NCBI GenBank assembly: GCA_002490705.1
Contig: DKUO01000019.1
Location: 1-64,000 of the forward strand
Direction of reading: 5' to 3'
Source of the DNA: Lachnospiraceae bacterium UBA7202
GTDB lineage: Bacteria > Bacillota > Clostridia > Lachnospirales > Lachnospiraceae
Length of the DNA: 64,000 nucleotides
This document shows, one piece after another, positions 51,642-59,095 of this stretch. Position 1 is the first letter of the stretch, and each line of letters opens with the position of its first letter. Under the pieces are notes generated by a model. It had not been told where the DNA came from, ran no database searches, and worked only from the letters and a program-made list of their open reading frames with translations. The translations under genes were made by a program, and so were the position numbers.

Positions 51642-53804
51642 ATGGATGTAATCACGCAGACAAACAGAACAATTCTGTTTGAGGAGATCAATCCGGAGAA
51701 AAATGATCTGCTGACCCTGATTGGGGATGTGAAAGGCAAGAGCAGTCTGGATGACGACAAGGTAAAAGAGATCAACGAGAATCTGCTTGTCAGCAGCTTC
51801 GACGAGTTTCTGGACAAATTTGCACCGGTGGTGTACTCATTCTTCAATGCGAATAATCAGAAGGTGATGTACAGTCTGAAAAAGCCGGAAAACATACCGG
51901 AAAACTGTATTACAGAGATCCCTTTAAATATGGAGAATGATTTCCTGAAAATGCTGTTGACCCTGATCAGCACCAAGGGGGCATTGGGAATCGCCAACGT
52001 GGATTTTAAATTTGACAAGATCCTGGACATGATTTCGCCCAAGAAGATCATGGATGATATCAGGCAGTCAAGAAAAGAGATACAGTATGTGTATGGACAG
52101 TACGAGGCGCTGGATGACGGAGATCCCAAGAAACTGGATGTGGGGGACAAGCTGAATTACATGTTTGAGCAGGCCAGTCAGAATTATAACAATGTCATGG
52201 CAATGCTGCCTCTCGCCATAGAGGATATCAAGACAAGACTGCTGATGGGGGATCGTGAAAATGCGGAGGGAGGACAGAAGTTTAAAGCGGGTCTTCTCAG
52301 CATGGGCAATGACGGAGAGCTCAAGATTCTGGAGATCAGTAAAGAGGAAAACACCCAGCTTGCAGTGGTGGACGACAGCGCGAATGCGGGCTTGATTACG
52401 GCTTTTCAGGAGGATTACGATGCCCTCAACGAAAACCGTTCCGACTATGTGAGAGATCTGGTTGTGAGAACCTTCTGTCCGCTGACATCCACCATGGAGA
52501 GTGAGGTGGATCTGCCCAGAGAGATAGCCAACTACAACAATTATCTGGATTTCTATAAGCAGACAAAGGACGATTTCGTGAAGGTAGTGAAGCCGCTAAT
52601 TGAGAAGATGCTTGGTGTGAAGACATTTTTCGATCAGTACAAGGTGAAAGAAAACGGGATGCGGCCTACGCTTTTAGTGACAAACACAAGACTGGAGCAG
52701 CAGGTTAAGGCGCACAATCTGCCCCGGCTGGTGACGTATCTGAACACGGTGAACGACAAAAATGAATTTGAGAATACCATATGGTTTGGCATTGTTCCAA
52801 ATCTGGAGCTGGAGCAGAGCAAGGGAATGAAACTGCAAAGAATTCGTTTTGCGGGGAATGAGAAGGTAGAAAAAACAGATCAGAATACCATGGAAGATCT
52901 GGCGAACCTGATGAATGCCATTTATCCCTATAAAGTAACCACCTTTTTCAGTTTTCAGGCGGGAGAGGAAACCACCTTCAACGCCATGGCTTCAACCGGC
53001 GTGGAAAAATATAAAGAAAAGTGCAGTATGCTGATGAAGCGGGAATACAGCGAGTATGTGGTGCCCTGCATTCCCAATGTGACGGTGATTCCGAAGGATA
53101 AATCGGGTCTGATACTGGATAAGAAGATGGTGCTGAACGAGGAGGGCGGCGCGGCGCTCTCCAAGGAAAAAGAGGACATCATGAAGCTTTGGATTGAGGG
53201 CGTCTATATCGGGGCAGCGTATGAGGCGGCAGGCCTTGTGGCGGCATGGCAGTGCCCTGAGTATTTAAAGGAGCGGTTCCCGAAGACGAACAGAAGCTAT
53301 CCGGGGGTGCGGTTTGATATTGAGGCGGGCAATCATGCACTGTGCGCAACGACCACAATGACCAAAGAAATATCCGGCTTTACTAATACAATCAAGAATT
53401 CCATCAACAGCAGCGGCTTCGGATTCGTATTTTCCTCCGAGAATGCACAGCATAAGGGCAAGGATATCCGCAACATCATGGTGTATAAGGCCAGAAACCT
53501 GTTGATGAATGAGAATGAGTTTGAGCCCATATACAAGACGCTGGTAAGTACCTATATTGAGCGGATTTTGCGTTTTTACAGCAATGACTTCAAGAAGGAC
53601 AATATTTTAAGCTTCTTCAGCAACAACCCGGACAGCCAGAAGAGTAAATGGGGTGCTGACAGGGACTATGTCAATTCCATTTTGCAGGAGGGGGATGAGC
53701 TTTCCTATGAGATTGACGATAAGTCTGGGATCTGCAATATATTGATTACCTTTAACAACAATACCAAGAATTTGAAAGTAGAAATGGGTAGAAAAACAAG
53801 TTAA
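51642..53804 (+). CDS. Large putative contractile sheath protein (TssC/VipB-like)
   Basis: 720 residues. No signal peptide or membrane helix. The C-terminal half shows the order of landmarks seen in TssC: an AAGLVAAWQCPEYL segment, a helix followed by NSSGFGFVFS, a helical stretch (YKTLVSTYIERILRFY, cf. the YILAVCRFAHYLK helix) and a last beta strand pair (GICNILITFNN, KNLKVEM) that would form the sheath handshake. The N-terminal 250 residues are helical and unmatched; they might hold the TssB function, since no separate TssB is seen. The tandem tube-size genes immediately downstream support this. This is a remote-similarity call and could be wrong. Confidence 0.55.
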   Translation: MDVITQTNRTILFEEINPEKNDLLTLIGDVKGKSSLDDDKVKEINENLLVSSFDEFLDKFAPVVYSFFNANNQKVMYSLKKPENIPENCITEIPLNMENDFLKMLLTLISTKGALGIANVDFKFDKILDMISPKKIMDDIRQSRKEIQYVYGQYEALDDGDPKKLDVGDKLNYMFEQASQNYNNVMAMLPLAIEDIKTRLLMGDRENAEGGQKFKAGLLSMGNDGELKILEISKEENTQLAVVDDSANAGLITAFQEDYDALNENRSDYVRDLVVRTFCPLTSTMESEVDLPREIANYNNYLDFYKQTKDDFVKVVKPLIEKMLGVKTFFDQYKVKENGMRPTLLVTNTRLEQQVKAHNLPRLVTYLNTVNDKNEFENTIWFGIVPNLELEQSKGMKLQRIRFAGNEKVEKTDQNTMEDLANLMNAIYPYKVTTFFSFQAGEETTFNAMASTGVEKYKEKCSMLMKREYSEYVVPCIPNVTVIPKDKSGLILDKKMVLNEEGGAALSKEKEDIMKLWIEGVYIGAAYEAAGLVAAWQCPEYLKERFPKTNRSYPGVRFDIEAGNHALCATTTMTKEISGFTNTIKNSINSSGFGFVFSSENAQHKGKDIRNIMVYKARNLLMNENEFEPIYKTLVSTYIERILRFYSNDFKKDNILSFFSNNPDSQKSKWGADRDYVNSILQEGDELSYEIDDKSGICNILITFNNNTKNLKVEMGRKTS

Positions 53805-53831
53805 TTCCAGAAAAGAAAAGGAGGATGAAAA

Positions 53832-54260
53832 ATGGGATTACGATTAAAAATTGAAGGAAATGAGAGCATTCTACTGAACGAGACAATCGTTACCGGAGTC
53901 AAATACGGTGCGGATATTCCGAAGGACTCCAACGCCCGTTCAACCGATCTTGGGTCTACCATCAAGATTACGGGAAAGATTCTTGCGGCGGTGGGCGGTG
54001 AAGCTGCCGACGACACCATGAAGATGGCTAAATGGGCTTTGGTGCCGGCAGAGAACGCAGACTGTTACAGGAAACTGGAGATTGACGTGGTCAATGCCTC
54101 TCAGGTGGTAAGGCAGGTTACGCTTCCCAACGCGTTTGTCATCGGCTATGAGGAGGATTTTGCGGATGAGAGCGGTGTGGGCACCTTTACCCTGCTTGTG
54201 AAACAGAAGAAAGACAAGATGGCGGGACTCGCATTTGAAGGCGGGTTTGCAGGAGAATAG
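53832..54260 (+). CDS. Putative tube protein, copy 1 (Hcp-like size)
   Basis: 142 residues, AAGGAGG upstream. All-beta pattern; shares about half its residues with the next gene, including DSNARSTDLGST, ITGKIL, KWALVPAE, ADCYRK, PNAFV and KQKKDKMA. Size, beta content and position directly after a sheath-like gene fit Hcp or phage tail tube subunits. No catalytic motif is evident, so an enzyme role is unlikely. Confidence 0.55.
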   Translation: MGLRLKIEGNESILLNETIVTGVKYGADIPKDSNARSTDLGSTIKITGKILAAVGGEAADDTMKMAKWALVPAENADCYRKLEIDVVNASQVVRQVTLPNAFVIGYEEDFADESGVGTFTLLVKQKKDKMAGLAFEGGFAGE

Positions 54261-54274
54261 AAAGGAGATCGGCT

Positions 54275-54700
54275 ATGGGATTCAGATTAAAAATTGAAGG
54301 CGGCGCGGCAATTGAGTTAAAGGAGCAGAGTATCACCTCTGTCAAGTTCAGAACAGATATCCCGCAGGATTCCAATGCGCGCTCTACGGATCTCGGCTCT
54401 ACGGTGGAGATCACAGGAAAGATACTGACTGCGGTGGACGGAGAGCCCTTTGACGCGACCAAAGAGATCGGCAAGTGGGCATTGGTTCCGGCGGAGCGGG
54501 CGGACTGCTACAGAAAGGTTACGATAGAAGTGATTGCGGCTTCTCAGGAAGTGCGGAAATACACATACCCGAACGCTTTCGTGGTGGACTACAGGGAAGA
54601 CTATGGGGACATAGAAGGCGTGGGAACGTTCCACCTGATGATTAAGCAGAAGAAAGATAAGATGGCAAACATTGCAGTAGAAGGCGGGTATGCCGTATAA
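54275..54700 (+). CDS. Putative tube protein, copy 2
   Basis: 141 residues, AAAGGAGA upstream, 14 bases after copy 1. Differences from copy 1 cluster near residues 8-30 and 90-125, suggesting different contacts. Two tube paralogues may form a mixed tube, or one may be the main tube and the other an initiator or cargo-carrying end piece. Confidence 0.55.
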   Translation: MGFRLKIEGGAAIELKEQSITSVKFRTDIPQDSNARSTDLGSTVEITGKILTAVDGEPFDATKEIGKWALVPAERADCYRKVTIEVIAASQEVRKYTYPNAFVVDYREDYGDIEGVGTFHLMIKQKKDKMANIAVEGGYAV

Positions 54701-54718
54701 GATTTGAGCGGAGTCTAC

Positions 54719-54739
54719 GGCGCGGGTATGTCCCGCGCC
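54719..54739 (+). terminator. Strong GC hairpin after the tube genes, no T tail
   Basis: Perfect 8-bp stem GGCGCGGG/CCCGCGCC (54719-54726, 54732-54739) with a TATGT loop, followed by ATAGATTT. It likely acts as an mRNA 3' stabiliser or partial terminator, giving more sheath/tube than downstream products. Confidence 0.5.
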
Positions 54740-54784
54740 ATAGATTTCGGCGGTGTTTTCTGAAAGAAAATACAGGGAGACCTT

Positions 54785-55216
54785 ATGGATTATTATCGGA
54801 TATTGAATGTGGGCAGGAACGCCACACAGGAGGAGATTAAGAGAGCTTACCGGAAACTGTCAAGAAAGTATCACCCCGACAATGCGGGAGAACAGGCAAG
54901 AGAACAGTTTGACAGGGTACAGGAAGCCTACGGGGTACTTGGAGACGAAGAGAAGCGTACTGCCTATGACGAGCGGTTAAAAGCCGATGAGGCAGGCGGC
55001 GGAACGGGGAAAACGGCAGACCGGGGTACAAACAGGCGGCAGGCGGATAAACAGGAGGACTATTACAAGGATCTGGCAGCCTTTTATACTGGGGCCTACA
55101 AGAACAGTTTTGACAAGTTTTTCGGGGCGGGCATAAAGAAGCAGACGGGGCAGGAAAGCGGCGCCGCGCCCATGAATACAGATAAGTTATTTGAATCCTT
55201 TTTCAAATGCAGGTAA
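54785..55216 (+). CDS. Short J-domain protein
   Basis: 143 residues. An N-terminal J domain (about 1-65) with His30-Pro31-Asp32, which stimulates Hsp70-type ATPases. There is no Gly/Phe or zinc region, so it is a specialised type III J protein. The C-terminus (YYKDLAAFYTGAYKNSFDKFFG) may dock on a client. The Hsp70-like protein encoded at 59092 is the obvious partner. Confidence 0.88.
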   Translation: MDYYRILNVGRNATQEEIKRAYRKLSRKYHPDNAGEQAREQFDRVQEAYGVLGDEEKRTAYDERLKADEAGGGTGKTADRGTNRRQADKQEDYYKDLAAFYTGAYKNSFDKFFGAGIKKQTGQESGAAPMNTDKLFESFFKCR

Positions 55217-55229
55217 CAGGAGAAATGTA

Positions 55230-55775
55230 ATGTGGAAGAAGATAACAGATGCAGGAATTGTGCTGTGCGCATCGGCTCTCGCCGTATATGTGGCGGTAGA
55301 GATCACAGAGATATGGAGATGGCCGGTGTTTGTGTTTTTGATGGCGCTCGCTATTTTTGCATTGAATAATTTGATAGATCAATTTACACCCCATGAGCGG
55401 GAACGGAAATATGGCAATCCGGAGGGAACGGATTTTGGCGTCAGAGAGCTGATTTTGCTGGATGAGGACGAGAAACCGGTCAAAGCATGGGATCTGGCGG
55501 GAAAAGTATCGCTTTTAATCGGCAGGGATAACCCCTATGAACCGGTAGATGTAGATTTGGAGGAATGTGAGTTCAGCGCCCTGATTGATGAGCAGCATGC
55601 GGTATTGAACTATTGTCTGGATGCATGGTATGTAGAAGATTTAAATTCGATGAACGGGATTCGCGTTCGCAAGATCAATGACGGATTGTGCTATCGGGTG
55701 ATAAAGAACAGACCCTGCCGGCTGGAATCCGGGGATATGTTGTTTATTGCAAATACGAAATTGCTGATTACCTGA
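55230..55775 (+). CDS. Membrane-anchored FHA-domain protein
   Basis: 181 residues from ATG 55230 (CAGGAG upstream). Two membrane helices in residues 5-50, then a cytosolic linker and an FHA domain (about 90-181) with the phosphothreonine-binding pattern: GRDN, Ser-x..-His in SALIDEQH, and NSMNGIRV. FHA domains bind pThr peptides. It would hold a phosphorylated partner at the membrane. Confidence 0.85.
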   Translation: MWKKITDAGIVLCASALAVYVAVEITEIWRWPVFVFLMALAIFALNNLIDQFTPHERERKYGNPEGTDFGVRELILLDEDEKPVKAWDLAGKVSLLIGRDNPYEPVDVDLEECEFSALIDEQHAVLNYCLDAWYVEDLNSMNGIRVRKINDGLCYRVIKNRPCRLESGDMLFIANTKLLIT

Positions 55776-55791
55776 AAGGAGTAGACATATT

Positions 55792-56292
55792 ATGAGTCTG
55801 ATGAGATGTCCCAACGGACACATGTTTAACACGAGAAAACATGGTAACATTTGCCCCTATTGTAATATGGAGGCCGATGCGATGGAGGAAGTCAAAACCC
55901 CGGAAGGGTTTGAGGCGCCGATGGAGCTTTTGGAGGAGGAAGTCCCACCGGTCTGTGGCTGGCTGGTATGTATCGAAGGAGCAAGGGTCGGCAAGGACTA
56001 TAAAATCAAAAACGGCAAGAATTTCGTGGGCAGAGGGGATGATATGGATATCCAGATTCTGGGGGACAATGAGATTTCCCGGAAAAACCATACAATCATC
56101 GTATATGACGCCAAGAAGAAAAATACGGTTATCCTGCCCGGGGACTCGGCAGGAATTACCTATCTTAACCAGGATGCGGTTTATGTTCCCACGGAGCTGG
56201 TGCCCTACGACACGATAGAACTTGGAAGGAGCAAATTTGTATTTGTGCCTTTCTGCGGCGAACATTTTGAGTGGGATGATGTGAAAAAATGA
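55792..56292 (+). CDS. FHA-domain protein with N-terminal zinc ribbon
   Basis: 166 residues, AAAGGAG upstream. CPNGHMFN ... CPYC (about 5-28) forms a zinc ribbon; the FHA domain (about 60-155) has GRGDDMD and the Ser-His pair in ISRKNH. Resembles the FHA proteins that control type VI secretion by threonine phosphorylation, except for the ribbon. Its stop overlaps the next start (ATGA). Confidence 0.85.
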   Translation: MSLMRCPNGHMFNTRKHGNICPYCNMEADAMEEVKTPEGFEAPMELLEEEVPPVCGWLVCIEGARVGKDYKIKNGKNFVGRGDDMDIQILGDNEISRKNHTIIVYDAKKKNTVILPGDSAGITYLNQDAVYVPTELVPYDTIELGRSKFVFVPFCGEHFEWDDVKK

Positions 56293-57119
56293 CAGTACAG
56301 ATCATTCTGGGTATGCTGGTCATGTGCTGTATCGTGAGAGGCATTTTGCAGATTTTGCAGAAGAAGCCTGCTTATGATGCAAAAGACGGCGTATCACAGA
56401 CTACCGGAAATAGAGAGATACAGGCGGATGTTTTTGAGAGTAAGATCACAGAGGCAGGAAAGCTGGCGGTGCTGGCGGACGGCATCGGTAAAGAAAATAC
56501 GGGGAAAGTATGTGCGGCATTGGCCGTAAAAGAGTTTGTGGAGGCATTTTCGCTTTATAGATCGTTGAATAATCCCCGGTATTTTTTTGAACGAACCATG
56601 TACGGGCTTCACAGGAGTATGCAGAAAGTGCTGGAAGAGCGGCAGGGCGGCGCGAGCATAGGCGTCGTGCTTCTGGCCGAAGAGAAGCTCCATTATGCGA
56701 TGGCGGGACAGATCAAAATCGCGCTGTTTCGTGGAGGAGACCTGATACCCCTGTGTGAGAGTCAGACCGTGGATGTGCTGGCACAGCGGGCGTATCAGGA
56801 GGGCAAGATCAGCCGGCAGGAAACGATATGGTCCCTGAAGGACAAAAAACTATGGAACTATGTGGGAAAAGACGGGTTCTGCCAGATGGAGGCGTGTGAA
56901 GTGCCGGTGCAGTTAAAAAAAGGCGATCTGGTAGTGATGATGACGAAGGGCATTTATGAGGAGGTGTCCTTCGCAGAGATGGAACGGATTCTGGAAAATG
57001 AAATGCTGACGGCACAGGGCAAAGCGGACAGGATTGTACAGTGCGCGGATAGATCGGCGGCACAGGATAAAGAAAACGGGAGCATTGCGGTGCTTTTGAC
57101 AGATGGGGCAATGAGATGA
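56289..57119 (+). CDS. PP2C-like protein, probably degenerate
   Basis: 276 residues. An N-terminal membrane helix (about 3-22) precedes a PP2C fold with LADGIGKEN (about 65-73) as the metal-binding loop. Where active enzymes have (S/T)DG it has MTKGIYEE, and where they have DN it has KENGS, so two metal ligands appear lost. It may bind phosphoprotein without cleaving it, or need a partner. Overlaps both neighbours by four bases, so the four genes from 55792 are translated in a chain. Confidence 0.75.
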   Translation: MTVQIILGMLVMCCIVRGILQILQKKPAYDAKDGVSQTTGNREIQADVFESKITEAGKLAVLADGIGKENTGKVCAALAVKEFVEAFSLYRSLNNPRYFFERTMYGLHRSMQKVLEERQGGASIGVVLLAEEKLHYAMAGQIKIALFRGGDLIPLCESQTVDVLAQRAYQEGKISRQETIWSLKDKKLWNYVGKDGFCQMEACEVPVQLKKGDLVVMMTKGIYEEVSFAEMERILENEMLTAQGKADRIVQCADRSAAQDKENGSIAVLLTDGAMR

Positions 57120-59095
57120 GAAGAGAGAACGCGGGATTCCGAACCGGATTTGTGTCAGAGGAAGGAACGAAGCTGCTCAACCGGGATTATTTTGCATATG
57201 TGGAGATGGACGATTATGCCTGTTATGTGGCGGCGGACAGTCTGGACGATGAGAAGGAAGAAAACAGTGCAAAAGTCGTCGTGGAATGTATCCTGAGAGA
57301 ATTTACGGAACATCCTACCATGCGTTCCTTCACCCTGAAGAGGATGATCAGAAAGGCGCACAGGGAACTGCTTAGAAACAGCCGGGGATTGAGACTGCGG
57401 GCTTGTGTTTCGGTTGCGGTGACAAACTATGTAAAATGCAGATATTTGACTGTGGGAAACAGCAGATTTGCGCTGCTGCGCAATGATCGCTTCCTGTATG
57501 AGAGCAAAGATCAGTCTTTGACGGAAAATCTCGTACAGCAGGAAGCCATTCCGCGGGATAAAGCAGCGATCCACGAGGAGCGCAATAATCTGTACTCCTA
57601 TCTGGGACAGAATAACGGCCGGATAGATATTCAGGTCTCCCGCAAGCGAAAGCTGGCAAACGGGGATATCCTGCTTCTTTATACAAGAGGGATCTGGGAA
57701 AACTGCAACTATGTGGAGCTCAAGGACACCGCAAAGGATGCGAGTACACCGCAGGAAATGGCTGATAACGTGGAAGAGCTGATCCTTGGCCGGCAGAATG
57801 GAGAGATTGACAATTATACGCTGGCGGTCACCTTTGTGGACAAGGTATACCTGAATCCCAAGAAACGATGGTCAGTCAAACAAGTGCTGGCGATTGTGAT
57901 TCCGATCCTGATCGTGCTGTTGGTCCTAGGCATCACTTTGTTTGTGCGCTACCGTATCCGATCCGGCTGGAAAAAAGATATGCAGCAGCACAGGGAAAGC
58001 GCGGATCAATATATCGCATATGACAATTATGAGCCGGCGGTGGAGGAATATAAGCAAAGCATTGAACTGGCAAAGAAGCTAAAGGATGAAGAGAGTCAGG
58101 AGGAATCTGAGAGACGGCGGCTGCTGGCGGAGCAGATTTTGCTGGCGGACCAGGCCATGGAGGACGGGGACTACAACAAAGCGCTTGAACTGTATGGGAA
58201 GGCAAAGGAGCTTTCCGGGCAAACCGGGGGAAGCGGTGCGGATCATATCAAAGAGCAATGCGACAGGATCGCCAAGTATCAGGAACTGTACGAACTGCTT
58301 GAGAGCGCGGAGACGAAGGAGTCTTACGGGGACTATGCCGGTGCGGCAAGTCTGTATCAGCAGGCAAAAAAAACAGCCTCTGAACTCTATGATCAGGATG
58401 CCCGAAAGGAGGCGCTGAACAAACAGCGTGAGGCGGAGGAATCGCTGGAACAGATGCGGCAGGAGCAGATGGCGGCAATGGAGCAAAAAATCCAGCAGAC
58501 CATAGAAGATGAGAAGGTGGCTCAGGAACTGGAAGACCAAAGCCTGATGAATGATAAGAAAAATGCGCTTGAGCTGGAGAGCAAGGGGAATGAGCTGATG
58601 AATAATGAGGATTACGTCAGCGCTATCCCCTATTTCCAGACGGCAAAAAGCATGTATGCCAGTCTGGGTATGGAGGACCGTGCGGCGGTATTAGAGGAGC
58701 AGATCGAGGCCAGCGAAAAACTGGCAAAGGAGGCTAAGAGAAAAGCGGAAGAGGAGGCCCAGAAACAGTCACAGGAGGAGAAGGAGGCTGCGGAGGCCAA
58801 GGCCGCCGCTGACGAGGCGAGACAGGCTGTGCAGGAGATGAAGGACGCCGAGAAGGATAAGGCGCTGGAAGAAGCGAAGGAAGCGGCGAAGGAAGCCCAA
58901 AAAGCAGCAGAGGAGAATAAAAAAGCGGCGGAGGAGAATAAAAAGGCTGCGGAGGAAAACAAAAAAGCGGCAGAGGAAGCCAAGAAGGCGGCGGAAGAGG
59001 CCCAAAAAGCGTTGGAGGAAGCCAAAAAGGCGGAGGACGACAAGAACACGGAAGAAGATGAAGATGCGAAAGGGGAAGGGCAGAAGGGAGAATGA
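57116..59095 (+). CDS. PP2C-like, membrane-spanning protein with TPR and coiled-coil tail
   Basis: 659 residues. PP2C-like domain (about 1-245) with AADSLDDEKEE in place of the usual DGMGG and TRGIWEN in place of TDG, but DN conserved (EIDNYTLAV). One membrane helix (about 260-285), then outside or opposite-face TPR-like repeats (about 290-510) and an Ala/Glu/Lys coiled coil ending in 7-residue repeats (AAEENKK x3, AAEEAKK). The membrane helix separates the phosphatase-like head from the repeats, as in sensors that span the envelope. Confidence 0.78.
   Translation: MRRENAGFRTGFVSEEGTKLLNRDYFAYVEMDDYACYVAADSLDDEKEENSAKVVVECILREFTEHPTMRSFTLKRMIRKAHRELLRNSRGLRLRACVSVAVTNYVKCRYLTVGNSRFALLRNDRFLYESKDQSLTENLVQQEAIPRDKAAIHEERNNLYSYLGQNNGRIDIQVSRKRKLANGDILLLYTRGIWENCNYVELKDTAKDASTPQEMADNVEELILGRQNGEIDNYTLAVTFVDKVYLNPKKRWSVKQVLAIVIPILIVLLVLGITLFVRYRIRSGWKKDMQQHRESADQYIAYDNYEPAVEEYKQSIELAKKLKDEESQEESERRRLLAEQILLADQAMEDGDYNKALELYGKAKELSGQTGGSGADHIKEQCDRIAKYQELYELLESAETKESYGDYAGAASLYQQAKKTASELYDQDARKEALNKQREAEESLEQMRQEQMAAMEQKIQQTIEDEKVAQELEDQSLMNDKKNALELESKGNELMNNEDYVSAIPYFQTAKSMYASLGMEDRAAVLEEQIEASEKLAKEAKRKAEEEAQKQSQEEKEAAEAKAAADEARQAVQEMKDAEKDKALEEAKEAAKEAQKAAEENKKAAEENKKAAEENKKAAEEAKKAAEEAQKALEEAKKAEDDKNTEEDEDAKGEGQKGE

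Noticed and set aside
58630..59049. Ser/Ala/Phe repeat protein on the minus strand
   Set aside because: It is the reverse reading of the coiled-coil repeats of the PP2C-TPR protein.
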